Origin: Brevundimonas sp. UBA6550
GTDB lineage: Bacteria > Pseudomonadota > Alphaproteobacteria > Caulobacterales > Caulobacteraceae
Length of the DNA stretch: 64,000 bases
NCBI RefSeq assembly: GCF_002434505.1
Contig: NZ_DJKE01000005.1
Coordinates: forward strand, 330,969-394,968
Direction: 5' to 3'
Shown: piece by piece, positions 45,305 through 55,040 of the stretch
How the letters are laid out: the number at the start of each line of letters is the position of its first letter
How positions within the stretch are numbered: position 1 is the first letter of the stretch
The notes under the pieces: generated by a model
Database searches by the model: none
Told to the model about the DNA's origin: nothing
The model's input: only the letters and a program-made list of their open reading frames with translations
Position numbers and translations under genes: made by a program

Positions 45305-46888
45305 TCAGGCCACGGCGGGCGCGGGCGCGCGCTCGGCGGGGGCTTCAGGGCTGGGCTCGCCGAACGTCTCTTGTTCGTGGAACGGCCCCTTCTTGATGGC
45401 GTGCAGGATCAGGCGGACCTCGACGACGGCCAGCGATCCATAAAGCAGGGTGAAGCCGACAATGGTCGCCCACAGCTGCGGCACGGTCAGCGAAGACGCG
45501 CCCAGGAAGGTCGGAAGCACGCCGTCCACCGCCCAGGGCTGACGACCGAACTCGGCCAGGATCCAACCGAACTCGATGGCGATCCAAGGCAACGGAATGG
45601 CCATAACCGCAAGCCGCAGGAACCACTTCGTCTGGTGCTTGCGCAGGGTGCACAGCACGAAGGCCGTCCCGAACAGGGCGATCATGAACATGCCCACGCC
45701 GGCCATGATGCGGAAGCTCCAGAACAGGGCCGGCACGTTCGGCACCGTCTCCCATGCCGTCTGCTTGATCAGCTCGGGCGTGGCCTGGCGCGGATCGGCG
45801 ACATGGCGTTTCAGCAGCAGTCCATAACCCAGGTCGCGGCGATGGGTTTCAAACAGGGCGCGTGCGCTCATGTCCTTCGGATCGGCCTTGATCTTCTCCA
45901 GGGCGTCGAAGGCGATGACGCCGGATTCGATGCGATCCTCGGAAATGGCGACCAGTTCGAAGATGCCCTCGACGGGCTTGTCGATGGTGCGGGTGGCGAT
46001 CAGGCCCATGACCCACGGCACATGGACGCCGAAGTGGGTCTCGCGGTCCTTCATCGAGGGAATGCCGACCAGGGTCAGGCCCGCCGGCGCCGGCTCGGTG
46101 TGCCACATGGCCTCCAGGGCGGCGAGCTTCATCTTCTGGTTATCGGTCAGGGCATAGCCGGACTGGTCGCCCAGCACGACGACCGACAGCGACGCCGCCA
46201 GACCGAAGGCCGAGGCCACCGTCATCGACCGCTTGGCGAAACCGACGTGCTTGCCGCGCAGCAGATAGAAGGCCGACACGCCCAGCACGAAGACCGAGGC
46301 GCAGACATAACCGGCGCTGACGGTGTGAACGAACTTGGCCTGGGCCACCGGGTTGAACAGCACGGCCATGAAGTCCGTGACCTCCATCCGCATGGTGTCG
46401 GGATTGAAGGCGGCGCCGACCGGGTTCTGCATCCAGCCGTTGGCGATCAGGATCCACAGGGCCGACAGATTGGTGCCCAGCGCGACCATGAAGGTGACGA
46501 ACAGGTGGGCGTGGGGTTTCAGCTTGTCCCAGCCGAAGAACATCAACCCGACGAACGTCGCCTCCATGAAGAAGGCCATCAGCCCTTCGATGGCCAGCGG
46601 GGCGCCGAAGATGTCGCCGACATAGTGGCTGTAGTAGCTCCAATTCATGCCGAACTGGAATTCCATCGTAATGCCGGTCGCGACGCCCAGCACGAAGTTG
46701 ATGCCGAACAGCACGCCCCAGAAGCGGGTGATGGTCCGCCAGATGGGCCGGCGGGTCATCACATAGATCGACTCCATGATGACCAGCATGAATGACAGCC
46801 CCAGCGTCAGGGGCACGAAGAGGAAGTGATAAAGGGCCGTCAGCGCAAACTGCAGCCGGGACAGGTCGACGACCGCGAGGTCGATCAT
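45305..46888 (-). CDS. cydA: cytochrome bd ubiquinol oxidase subunit I
   Basis: The quinol-oxidising, heme-carrying subunit. The 527-residue protein has LSRLQFALTALYHFLFVPLT (His heme ligand near residue 19), the GRQPWAVDGVLPT region, and the long periplasmic Q loop with KIKADPKDMSAR-like sequence in mid-protein. First gene of cydA-cydB-cydX-hemN, with an FNR box upstream. Confidence 0.97.
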   Translation of the reverse strand: MIDLAVVDLSRLQFALTALYHFLFVPLTLGLSFMLVIMESIYVMTRRPIWRTITRFWGVLFGINFVLGVATGITMEFQFGMNWSYYSHYVGDIFGAPLAIEGLMAFFMEATFVGLMFFGWDKLKPHAHLFVTFMVALGTNLSALWILIANGWMQNPVGAAFNPDTMRMEVTDFMAVLFNPVAQAKFVHTVSAGYVCASVFVLGVSAFYLLRGKHVGFAKRSMTVASAFGLAASLSVVVLGDQSGYALTDNQKMKLAALEAMWHTEPAPAGLTLVGIPSMKDRETHFGVHVPWVMGLIATRTIDKPVEGIFELVAISEDRIESGVIAFDALEKIKADPKDMSARALFETHRRDLGYGLLLKRHVADPRQATPELIKQTAWETVPNVPALFWSFRIMAGVGMFMIALFGTAFVLCTLRKHQTKWFLRLAVMAIPLPWIAIEFGWILAEFGRQPWAVDGVLPTFLGASSLTVPQLWATIVGFTLLYGSLAVVEVRLILHAIKKGPFHEQETFGEPSPEAPAERAPAPAVA

Positions 46889-46959
46889 GGCATTGCTCCG
46901 TCACGCCAGTCCGGTCGCCGGCGTTTGGATGGCCCTAGAAGCACGCCCGGCTGGTCGCC

Positions 46960-46973
46960 TTGATCTCGATCAA
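46960..46973. promoter_or_regulatory. perfect FNR box between cydA and cydD
   Basis: TTGATCTCGATCAA matches the FNR/FixK consensus TTGAT-N4-ATCAA exactly. Its centre at 46966.5 would be at -41.5 from start sites near 46925 (minus, cydA) and 47008 (plus, cydD). A TATTGG box (46996-47001) fits a cydD -10. One site could therefore activate both operons. Confidence 0.85.
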
Positions 46974-47079
46974 AGCGCCCCAGCGACGGCCAACCTATTG
47001 GACGGTTCGTCCTTGGACATTCCGCCCAACGGCGTTTTGTCCAGAGGCGCCGCGCGCCGGGACGTGCTGGAGTTCGCCG

Positions 47080-48684
47080 ATGACCACCCTGTCGCCCGAC
47101 GCCGTCGCGCCTGCCGCCTGGCTGAAGGCCGCCGGTCGACCCTGGCGCAGACTGGCCATGCTGGCCGGGCTGCTGACCGTGGCGGATGTCGCGCCCGCCA
47201 TCGGTTTCGCCGCCGGTCTGGCCATGGCCATCTCGAACTTCGGCGACGGCCTGGCCGCCGCCGCGCCCTGGCTGGCGCTGGCGGTTCTCAGCCTGATCGC
47301 CCGCGCCCTGATCGGCCAGGTCGCCGTCGTCGTCGGCGCGCGGCTGGGTCGGGCGGTCAAGACCCAGGTGCGGGGGCGGTTGCTGGCGGATCTGTTCGGG
47401 CGGGGCGTTCGGTCCAACGACCGCCTGACCGCCCTGGTGGAGGGCGTCGGCGCGCTGGACGGCTATTTCGCCCGGTTCGCGCCCTTGCGCCTGGCCGCCG
47501 GCCTGTCGCCCCTGCTGCTGATCGCGGCGGCGGCCGTCGCCAGCCCCGTGGCGGCGGGCGTGCTGCTGTTCACCCTGTTTCCCTTCATCGTCGGCATGGC
47601 CCTGGCGGGAACGGCGGCGGCGGGCGAAAGCCGGCGTCAGTTCCAGGCGCTGGAGCGGCTGTCCGGCCTGTTCGTCGACCGCATCCGCACCCTGCCCGCC
47701 ATCCTGGCCTTCGACGCCGCAGCGCCGACCACCGACCGGATCGCCCAGGCGTCAAACGAGTTGGAGCGTCGCACCGCGCGGGTCATGCGCATCGCCTTCC
47801 TGTCGTCGGGCGTGCTGGAGTTCTTTTCGGCCCTGTCGGTCGCCCTGATCGCCGTCTATTGCGGGTTCAACCTGCTGCGGCTGCTGCCCTTTCCCGTGCC
47901 CGAAGCCCTGGACCTTCCGCGCGCCTTCTTCGTCCTGGCCCTGGCGCCCGAGGTCTATCAGCCGCTGCGCCGACTGGCCGCCGCCTATCACGACCGGCAG
48001 GCCGCCGAGGCCGCCGCTCCGTCGCTGGTCACGCCGCCGTCCATCCGGCGTTCGCACGCCGCGCTGGGCGACCTGGCCCCCGCCATCCGTTTCAGGAACG
48101 TCGCCATCGCCTACGACGGCCGCGCGCCGGTCATTCGCGACTTTGACCTGGACGTCGCGCCGGGACAGATCGTGGCCCTGATGGGGGCCAGCGGCGCGGG
48201 CAAGTCCAGCCTGCTGCACCTGCTGCTGGGCCTGGCGCCCCTGACGGGCGGCGAGGTCGAGATCGGCGCGGCCCGGCTGAGCGTGGACGGCGATGTCGCC
48301 GGCCGCATCGCCTGGGCCAGCCAGCAGCCCGTCGTCGTGCCCGGCGACCTGGCCCACAACATCGCCCTGGCCGATCCCGTCAGCTGTCCCGGCCGGGTGG
48401 CGATGGCGGCGCGCACCGCTGGCCTGTCAGGCGACCTGAACCGCCGCATCGACGAGCGCGGCGGCGGCCTGTCGGGCGGCGAGCGTCGTCGTCTGGGTCT
48501 GGCCCGCGCGCTTTTGAAACGCGCGCCCATTCTCCTGCTGGACGAGCCGACCGCCAATCTGGACCCCGCATCCGAACAGGCCATGATCGCCGTCATCGCC
48601 AAGGCCGCGCGCGGCCGCACCACCCTGATCGCCACCCATTCGGCCGCCGTCGCGGCCCTGGCCGACCGCGTGGTGCGGCTGTGA
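47080..48684 (+). CDS. cydD: cytochrome bd assembly ABC transporter subunit CydD
   Basis: Half of the CydDC exporter of glutathione and cysteine needed to mature cytochrome bd. From the ATG at 47080 (CTGGAG upstream) it has 534 residues: an ABC membrane domain of six helices (about 20-310) and an ATPase domain with Walker A GASGAGKSS, signature LSGGERRRLGLARA and Walker B ILLLDEPTANLDP. It is divergent from cydAB and overlaps cydC by four bases. Confidence 0.95.
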   Translation: MTTLSPDAVAPAAWLKAAGRPWRRLAMLAGLLTVADVAPAIGFAAGLAMAISNFGDGLAAAAPWLALAVLSLIARALIGQVAVVVGARLGRAVKTQVRGRLLADLFGRGVRSNDRLTALVEGVGALDGYFARFAPLRLAAGLSPLLLIAAAAVASPVAAGVLLFTLFPFIVGMALAGTAAAGESRRQFQALERLSGLFVDRIRTLPAILAFDAAAPTTDRIAQASNELERRTARVMRIAFLSSGVLEFFSALSVALIAVYCGFNLLRLLPFPVPEALDLPRAFFVLALAPEVYQPLRRLAAAYHDRQAAEAAAPSLVTPPSIRRSHAALGDLAPAIRFRNVAIAYDGRAPVIRDFDLDVAPGQIVALMGASGAGKSSLLHLLLGLAPLTGGEVEIGAARLSVDGDVAGRIAWASQQPVVVPGDLAHNIALADPVSCPGRVAMAARTAGLSGDLNRRIDERGGGLSGGERRRLGLARALLKRAPILLLDEPTANLDPASEQAMIAVIAKAARGRTTLIATHSAAVAALADRVVRL

Positions 48685-50324
48685 GCCGGCGGGTGCGGAT
48701 CGGGCGGCTGATCGCGGCCCAGGCGCAGGAACAGCGCGCACGCCTGCGCCTGGCCGCCGCCGCCGGCGCGGTCGTCACGGTTTCAGCCGTGTGTCTTCTG
48801 GGCCTGTCGGGCTGGTTCATCACCGGCGCCGCCTTCGCCGGGGCGGCGGGCGCGGCGGCGGCCCAGAGCTTCAACTATATGATGCCCAGCGCCATCATCC
48901 GCCTGTTGGCCATCCTGAGGACCGGGGGCCGCTACGTCGAACGGGTGGCGGGGCACGAGGCCGCGCTGAAAGCCCTGGCCCGCCTGCGTCCACAACTGTT
49001 CCGCGCCATCGCGGACGGTCCGCCCGAAGCGGCGCTGAGCCTGTCGTCCGGCGAGATGTCGGCCCGCCTGGTTCAGGATGTGGATGCGGTTCAGACCCTG
49101 TTCGTGCGCCGCTCCGTCCCCGTCAGCCTGGGCGCCGGGGCCGCCGCGGCCATCGTCCTGGCCAGTCTGGCGACGCCCTGGGCGGGCCTGGCCCTGTTCG
49201 CAGCCATGGCCGTCGCCTGCATCGGCGGGGTGCTGATCGCGCGCCGTTTAGCCGAGCCGGCGGGGCGCGCGGCCCAGGTCGCGGTGGGGGTGCTGAAGGA
49301 CCGCCTGGCCGCCCTGGAAGCCGTCACGCCCGAACTCAAGGCCTATGGACTGGAAGGCTGGGCCGCCGAGCAGGCGACGGCGGCGGCGGCCGATCACGAC
49401 CAGGCCCAGATCGCCCTGACCCAGGCCGCCGGCTGGATGACCGCCTGGCAGGCCGTGGCGGTCGCTCTCGCCGTCGCTCTGGTCGTGCCGGCCAGCGCGG
49501 GCGCCGCCCTGCCGCTGACAGCCTTGGCCGCGCTGGCCGCCATCATGGGGATCGAGGCCGCTGGCGGCCTGGTCGCCGCCCTGCATCAGAACGGCGCCGC
49601 CGCCCAGGCCCTGTCGCGGCTGGATGCGATCTTGCCGGCCGAGGATCGGGGTCGGACCCGCACGCCGCAGGGCCACGCCATCGTCCTGATCGGCGCGGGC
49701 GATCCGCTGTCGCCGCCCCAGCGGCTGGGCCTGGCGGGCCCGTCCGGCGTCGGCAAGACCACCCTGGTCGAACGGCTGATCGGCCTCCGTCCCGCGCCGA
49801 GCGGCGAGTTATGCATCGGCGGCGTCGACATCGCCGACATCGCGCCCCACGATCGCCGCGCCCTGTTCGCCTACGCCGCCCAGGACGTGCGGCTGCTGGA
49901 CGGGTCGGTGCGCGAGAACCTGGCTCTGGCCGCGTCGGCCGACGAGGCGGCGGTGTGGCGCGCCCTGGACGATGCAGGGCTGGGTCAGCGCATCCGCGCC
50001 GAACCCCTGGGCCTGGACGCCCGCGTCGGATCGAACGGAGAACGACTGTCGGGCGGCGAACGTCGCCGGCTGAACCTGGCGCGCGCCTATCTGCGCGACG
50101 CCCCCTGGCTGGTGCTGGACGAGCCGACCGAGGGGCTGGACGTCGCAACCGAAGCCGATGTCCTGACCGCGCTTCAGGCGCGGCTGGCCGAAAGCGGTCA
50201 GGGCCTGATCCTGATCAGCCACCGCGCCCCGCCGATGGCCCTGTGCCCTCGCACGATCCGCATCGACGGCCTGGAGGCCGACGGGCGGGTCCGACTGGCG
50301 ACGGCGAAACGGAACGCCGCCTAG
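48681..50324 (+). CDS. cydC: cytochrome bd assembly ABC transporter subunit CydC
   Basis: Partner of CydD. The 547-residue protein begins at the GTG that overlaps the cydD stop (GTGA) and has a six-helix membrane domain, Walker A GPSGVGKTTL, signature LSGGERRRLNLARAY and Walker B WLVLDEPTEGLD. The opening helix with VCLLGLSGWFITGAAFAG is typical of CydC. Its TAG overlaps the fnrL stop by four bases (CTAG). Confidence 0.95.
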   Translation: MSRRVRIGRLIAAQAQEQRARLRLAAAAGAVVTVSAVCLLGLSGWFITGAAFAGAAGAAAAQSFNYMMPSAIIRLLAILRTGGRYVERVAGHEAALKALARLRPQLFRAIADGPPEAALSLSSGEMSARLVQDVDAVQTLFVRRSVPVSLGAGAAAAIVLASLATPWAGLALFAAMAVACIGGVLIARRLAEPAGRAAQVAVGVLKDRLAALEAVTPELKAYGLEGWAAEQATAAAADHDQAQIALTQAAGWMTAWQAVAVALAVALVVPASAGAALPLTALAALAAIMGIEAAGGLVAALHQNGAAAQALSRLDAILPAEDRGRTRTPQGHAIVLIGAGDPLSPPQRLGLAGPSGVGKTTLVERLIGLRPAPSGELCIGGVDIADIAPHDRRALFAYAAQDVRLLDGSVRENLALAASADEAAVWRALDDAGLGQRIRAEPLGLDARVGSNGERLSGGERRRLNLARAYLRDAPWLVLDEPTEGLDVATEADVLTALQARLAESGQGLILISHRAPPMALCPRTIRIDGLEADGRVRLATAKRNAA

Positions 50325-51058
50325 ACCTCGCCGTCGGCCAGTTCCTGCAGACGATCCGGGCGTTCCACTTCGATCTCGTGCAGCGAAAGGGCCTGAATGA
50401 CCTGGGCGTTCTTCAGCTTGGTCAGTTCGCGGCTGACCGTCTCGATGGTCAGGCCCAGATAGTCGGCCATTTCCGCCCGCGTCATGGGCAGGCGCACCCG
50501 GTTGTCGCGCGACGGCCGCATGGGATCGCGTCCCGGCAGGTCCAGCAGGAAGGAGGCCAGACGCTCCCTGGCCGTCTTGCGCCCCAAAAGCAGCATCTGC
50601 TTCTGCGCCGCCGCCAGTTCGTGCATCGCCCGATCCAGCAGCGCCGCCTCCAGCGCGGGACGCGACCGGACCGCCGCCTGATAGTCTGTCTTTCGGAACC
50701 GGCACGCGGTCGTCGGCTCGATCGCCTCAGCCGAGAATCCGTATTCGTCGCCCGCCGCCAGACCGATGAAGTCGCCGGCGAACAGGAAGCCGATGATCTG
50801 GCGCCGCCCATCCGCCAAGAGCTTGTACAGGCGCACCGAACCGGAGGTGATGTTGAACACGCTGTTCGCCGGGTCGCCTTCGCGGACCAGGACCGCATCG
50901 GCCTGTAGCGACAGCTGTTCGGCGATGGCGTCCAGAACCGCCATGTCCTCGGGCTTCAAACTGGCGCAGACGCTGAACGGCCGCGCCCCGCAGGTGTCGC
51001 ACACCGCGCTCTGGCGCCGTTCCAGGCACGCGTTCGACAGGGATCGGACTTCCAACAT
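50321..51058 (-). CDS. fnrL: FNR-type oxygen-sensing regulator (FnrL-like)
   Basis: A 245-residue Crp/Fnr regulator. Cys at residues 20, 23 and 31 (VCDTCGARPFSVC) and a distal Cys near 119 (TTACRFR) match the four ligands of an oxygen-labile [4Fe-4S] cluster. The cyclic-nucleotide-type sensor domain spans about 38-150, and the DNA-recognition helix reads YLGLTIETVSRELTKLK with the E-x3-S-R pattern for TTGAT half-sites. It lies at the end of the cyd block, and a perfect TTGAT-N4-ATCAA box is found in the cydA/cydD promoter region, so control of that block is strongly suggested. Confidence 0.92.
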   Translation of the reverse strand: MLEVRSLSNACLERRQSAVCDTCGARPFSVCASLKPEDMAVLDAIAEQLSLQADAVLVREGDPANSVFNITSGSVRLYKLLADGRRQIIGFLFAGDFIGLAAGDEYGFSAEAIEPTTACRFRKTDYQAAVRSRPALEAALLDRAMHELAAAQKQMLLLGRKTARERLASFLLDLPGRDPMRPSRDNRVRLPMTRAEMADYLGLTIETVSRELTKLKNAQVIQALSLHEIEVERPDRLQELADGEV

Positions 51059-51128
51059 CAGGCCTCGCGTTCCGTGGGAGCCTAAGGCGCGCGGCTCCTC
51101 GGTGCAAATCGGACGGCGACCGACCCGA

Positions 51129-53165
51129 TCAGTAGCTCAAGCGCAGACCGATGCTGGCGGTGCGCGGCGGGCCGTAACCCGCGACGCCGTTTCCGGTCTG
51201 GGAAACCTCGACGTCCGTGTCGAACAGATTGTCCGCCGCCAGCCACAGGGTCGTGCGCGCATCGAGCGCCCATTCCGCGCGCGCATCCAGCGTGACGGCG
51301 CCCGCCAGGGTGCGGCTGTTCAGATCGTCGTCGAAACGGCGCGATTCGTAGCGCGCGGCCAGCGCCAGGGTCAGGGCGCTGGACAGGCGCCAGTCCAGGC
51401 CGGCGGTCGCGCTCCACTCCGGCGCCTGGGCGGGACGCAGGCCGGTCAGCTGCGGCGCAGACGCCCCGCCGTCCACCGTCGCATCGGTCCAGGACACGGC
51501 CCCGTTCAGCGACAGGGCGGGCGTCAGATTCGCCGCCCCGGTCAGCTCCACGCCCCAGGCGTCGATGGTTCCGGCATTTTGGCGCTGGCGCAGCACCCCG
51601 CCCGCCGGCACGAAGCCCGCGCGGGGGAAGGTCGCCGGCCCCGCGCCCAGGGTCACGTTGACGATGGCGTCGTCGATCCGGTTCCAGAAAACGGTCGCGC
51701 CCCAACGCACGCCGTCGCGATCGAACGCCAGGCCCGTCTCGACCCCCTTCAGCGTTTCGGGCGTCAGGCCGGCGTTGGCCTCGGTGATGTCGTTCCCGAC
51801 CCGGAACGGCCGGTGCAGTTCGTTCAGCGTCGCGGGCCGGAAACCGGAATAGGCCGCAGCCCGCGCCGCATAACCGCCGCCCAAGTCCCGCCGCGCGGCC
51901 AGGCGCGCGCTGACCACCTCGCCGGACCGATCAGGGTCGGTCTCGTCCAGCAGCACCGCGCCGGTCGCCAGCGTATATTCGTTGCGGAATCCGTCTGAAT
52001 TCTCCCAGCGGTCCAGACGAAGGCCGCCCGCGAACAGCCAGTCGCCGCCCGTCCAGGATCCGTCGACATAGGCCCCGCCGACCGAGGTTTCCCCGCCCGC
52101 CCGGCGCCCGCGCGCAAAGCCCGCGCCCGTCGGGTTGCTGAAGAACTCGTTCGTCTGGCCTTCGTTGAAGCGCGCATCGGCGCCGACCTCCCACTCCAGC
52201 CGCCCCCCGGCGAAGTCCGACACCCGCCGACGCAGGGCGGCGTTCAGGCCCCATCCGGTCGCGGGGGTCTTGTATTGATCGTTGGCCGGCGTGGTCGAGG
52301 AGCGGTCGGCGGACACCGAGACGGAACTGTTGGCCAAGTCGCTGTCGATCCGCCACGCCTGAAGACGCCAGCCGTATCCATCCGCCGTGGGGGCCTGGGC
52401 GACGGCCGCGCTGAGGCTGTGGCCGCTGGCGTTGGCGCGCGTGCCCGCCAGGCCCGATCCGCGATCCTCTTCCCAGGTCGCGGCGCGCATTGACAGATTG
52501 GTGCGCCCCACGGCGCCGTCGATCCGCACGGCGGCGGCCCGGCTGTCCAGATCCAGCGGCGTGTCCGCCGCCCCCGCCGCCGCACCGCGCACAGGGACGT
52601 AGCCGTCGCTGACCTCGCGCAGGCCGCTGACCGTCACCGCCAGCGGCCCCAGCCGCGTCGAGGCCGAGCCCGCCGCGCGCACCCCGCCCCGCTCGGCGGC
52701 CGACACGTCCAGCGCCCCGCCCTGGCTGCGTTCGCGCAGGGTGATGGTCCCGGTCAGGGCGCCCGCGCCGTATGGCCCCGAACCCGCGCCGCGCACCACG
52801 TCCAGACTGTCCAGCGATTCCGGCGCCGCCTGGGACCAGATCACCCAGCCCCCGAACGGATCGTTCAACGGCGCCCCGTCCAGCAGCACCAGCGTCCGCC
52901 CGGCCCCGGACGGGGCGATGGCCCTCAGCGACAGACCTTGCGTCGTCGGATTGGCCGCCACGCTGGTGGTGCGGCGAAACAGCGAGACCGCCGGCACGGA
53001 CCGCAGGGCCTCGTCGATCCGCGCGGAGCGGGACAAGACAGCCTGGTCGATCCGCACCACGGAAAAGGCCGCGTCCGCCGCCGCCGGGGGCAGCCGGGCG
53101 GCGGTCACGACGATATCGGGCAGGGCCGCGGGCGCGACGACGGGGGGAGGAGCGTCTTGCAGCAT
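51129..53165 (-). CDS. TonB-dependent receptor lacking a visible signal peptide
   Basis: From the first plausible ATG (53165) the protein has 678 residues and starts directly with MLQDAPPPVVAPAALPDIVV. The TonB-box-like DIVVTAARLPP, the plug segment DEALRSVPAVSLFRRTTSVA, LVLLDGAPLNDPFGGWVIW and VVRGAGSGPYGAG are all present, and the barrel ends in Tyr (IGLRLSY). No hydrophobic signal sequence occurs in this frame upstream, nor an obvious one in the other frames. It is therefore either a 5'-truncated gene or has an unrecognised leader. Substrate unknown. It is divergent from a methyltransferase gene. Confidence 0.82.
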   Translation of the reverse strand: MLQDAPPPVVAPAALPDIVVTAARLPPAAADAAFSVVRIDQAVLSRSARIDEALRSVPAVSLFRRTTSVAANPTTQGLSLRAIAPSGAGRTLVLLDGAPLNDPFGGWVIWSQAAPESLDSLDVVRGAGSGPYGAGALTGTITLRERSQGGALDVSAAERGGVRAAGSASTRLGPLAVTVSGLREVSDGYVPVRGAAAGAADTPLDLDSRAAAVRIDGAVGRTNLSMRAATWEEDRGSGLAGTRANASGHSLSAAVAQAPTADGYGWRLQAWRIDSDLANSSVSVSADRSSTTPANDQYKTPATGWGLNAALRRRVSDFAGGRLEWEVGADARFNEGQTNEFFSNPTGAGFARGRRAGGETSVGGAYVDGSWTGGDWLFAGGLRLDRWENSDGFRNEYTLATGAVLLDETDPDRSGEVVSARLAARRDLGGGYAARAAAYSGFRPATLNELHRPFRVGNDITEANAGLTPETLKGVETGLAFDRDGVRWGATVFWNRIDDAIVNVTLGAGPATFPRAGFVPAGGVLRQRQNAGTIDAWGVELTGAANLTPALSLNGAVSWTDATVDGGASAPQLTGLRPAQAPEWSATAGLDWRLSSALTLALAARYESRRFDDDLNSRTLAGAVTLDARAEWALDARTTLWLAADNLFDTDVEVSQTGNGVAGYGPPRTASIGLRLSY

Positions 53166-53297
53166 GGGCACTCGATAAGGGTTGGCGGGCCGGGGTGAAA
53201 GCCCGGGCGACAAAATGCCCCCAGACCGGCTGCAGAACCGCGATTGGCAGATGCGGCGTCCGCCGGTAGAAACGCCTTGGGGAACACGGGGGATGCA

Positions 53298-53885
53298 ATG
53301 GGCTTTATCGCGGCCTTCATGGCGCTGGTGCTGGGCGAAGGCGCGGTCCACGCGCGGCGATCCGCAAAGGCGATGCGCATCCGCGCCCTGCCCGACCGTC
53401 AGGTGATGGCCGACAGCTATATTCCGGCCCTGGCCGCCGAGGGCGGGCGCATCCTGTGGGTCGGATGCCGCGAATATACGCTGGACGACTATGCCGCGCT
53501 GGAGGCGCGGGGCGGCGAGGTCTGGACCACCGACATCGACGCGGGCGCCGCGCGCTGGGGCCGACCGGGCCGTCACCGCACCGGCGACGTCTGCCAGGCG
53601 GATCGGCTGTTTTCGGACCTGACGTTCGACGCCGTCGTCTGCAACGGCGTGCTGGGCTATGGCGTCGATACGCCCGAGCAGAAGGCGCGCGCCCTGGCCG
53701 CCCTGGCCTCGGTTCTACGTCCCGGCGGACGCCTGTTGCTGGGCTGGAACACCGACAAGATCGTCGATCCCGTCGCGGCGGGGCTGACCGCCGCCGACTT
53801 CGCCCCGGCGCCTTTGGGCGACCGTCCGACGCGGGTCGGCTTCGACGCCGTGACCCACGTCTATGACAGTTTGATCCGTCTCTAG
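53298..53885 (+). CDS. class I SAM-dependent methyltransferase-like protein
   Basis: A 195-residue protein (ATG at 53298, GGGGGA upstream). The N-terminal region reads MGFIAAFMALVLGEGAVHAR and the central part has SAM-fold features: RILWVGCREYTLDDY, VWTTDIDAGAARWG, FDAVVCNGVLGYGVDTPEQ and LRPGGRLLLGWNTDK. It looks small but complete. It ends tail to tail (CTAG) with a glycosyltransferase, suggesting a surface-glycan context. The methyl acceptor is unknown. Confidence 0.8.
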   Translation: MGFIAAFMALVLGEGAVHARRSAKAMRIRALPDRQVMADSYIPALAAEGGRILWVGCREYTLDDYAALEARGGEVWTTDIDAGAARWGRPGRHRTGDVCQADRLFSDLTFDAVVCNGVLGYGVDTPEQKARALAALASVLRPGGRLLLGWNTDKIVDPVAAGLTAADFAPAPLGDRPTRVGFDAVTHVYDSLIRL

Positions 53886-55036
53886 CCGAGCAGGTTGTTC
53901 AGAGACCAGACGCCTGGCCCCGAGGCCGCGCGGTAGGATTTGCCTTGGCCTTGGCCGGTCAGCGAGCGATCCGCCAGCGCATGACGCAGGGCGTCCAGCT
54001 CGGCCGCGCGCGCCGCCGGCGAATGCACCCGCGCCACAAAGACCTGACCGGCCTGGGCCAGCTTCAGGCGTTCGGCGGGGTTCTGAACCAGGCGTTCCAT
54101 CGCGGCGGCCAGGGGCGCGGCGTCTTCGACCTCGACATACAGGGCGTTTTCGCCGCTGGCCTCGCGCAGTCCGCCCCGTCCCGAGGAGATCAGGGCCGCA
54201 CCCGCCGCATGGGCCTCCAGCGCCGAAAGCCCCAACGCCTCGCGCACCCGCGACGGAACCACCGCGATGGCGGCGCGGCGCGTGACCGCCTTCACCTCGG
54301 CCAAGGACACCGACTTGTGGATTTCCACCCGGTCGCCGAACCGGGCCAGGGCGCGGACGTGCGGCTCGGCCCAGTCCTGATGCTTGTCCCAGTCGCCCAG
54401 CATCAAGGCGCCGCGCCAATCGGGATGGCGGTCAAGCGTCTGGGCCAGGGCGGCGCAGAACAGATCCAGCCCCTTGTCGTGCATGGCCCGCCCCGAAAAC
54501 AGGATCAGGTTTTCGCGGGCCTCCGGCGCCGCCCGCCAGTCGTCCATGGCGATGGGATTGCACACCGCCGAGACCCGTGCGGCCAGACGTGGATAATCGG
54601 CCGCGAACTCCTGCCCCGCCGCCTGACTGACGAACACCAGACGGTCGAACCGCGCCAGACGACGGCCATAACGCCAGGCCGCGATCGGGTTGCGCGCGGG
54701 CTTGATGCGGGTGTGGCGATAAAGAACGTTGATCGCCTTGGGAAACTGTCGCGCCAGTTCGGACGCGGACTTCAGTTGCTGGTGATATTCGACGATGTCG
54801 GGCGACAGGGTCCGCAGAATGTCCGCCACCGCCGCATTGCGCGCCTTGCGGCCAAGCCCAGCCGGCACGGTCAGCATTCTGACATCGGACGGCGCGACGG
54901 CGCCCGCGTCGGCGATCAGGGTCACGGACCGCTGCAGACGACTATGCGCCGACAGGGTGCGGACCACCGTCTCCATCGAATTGGCCTTGTCCGGGCAGTA
55001 GGTGGAGCCACGCGGCAGAACGACGGCGATGCGCAT
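53882..55036 (-). CDS. family 4 glycosyltransferase
   Basis: A 384-residue GT-B fold retaining glycosyltransferase. It opens MRIAVVLPRGSTYCPDKANS. The acceptor domain contains YHQQLKSASELARQFPKAIN, and the donor domain has LILFSGRAMHDKGLDLFCAAL and the E-x7-E motif REALGLSALEAHAAGAALI with GGLRE. A longer frame from 55105 overlaps the next gene and was rejected. It starts four bases after that gene's stop, so the two form an operon. Sugar donor unknown. Confidence 0.88.
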   Translation of the reverse strand: MRIAVVLPRGSTYCPDKANSMETVVRTLSAHSRLQRSVTLIADAGAVAPSDVRMLTVPAGLGRKARNAAVADILRTLSPDIVEYHQQLKSASELARQFPKAINVLYRHTRIKPARNPIAAWRYGRRLARFDRLVFVSQAAGQEFAADYPRLAARVSAVCNPIAMDDWRAAPEARENLILFSGRAMHDKGLDLFCAALAQTLDRHPDWRGALMLGDWDKHQDWAEPHVRALARFGDRVEIHKSVSLAEVKAVTRRAAIAVVPSRVREALGLSALEAHAAGAALISSGRGGLREASGENALYVEVEDAAPLAAAMERLVQNPAERLKLAQAGQVFVARVHSPAARAAELDALRHALADRSLTGQGQGKSYRAASGPGVWSLNNLLG

Positions 55037-55040
55037 GATC

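Noticed and set aside
53166..53297. Cobalamin riboswitch upstream of the receptor at 51129
   Set aside because: The region is GC-rich with GGTGAAAGCCCGG-like words, but no B12 box or complete core order could be found on either strand.
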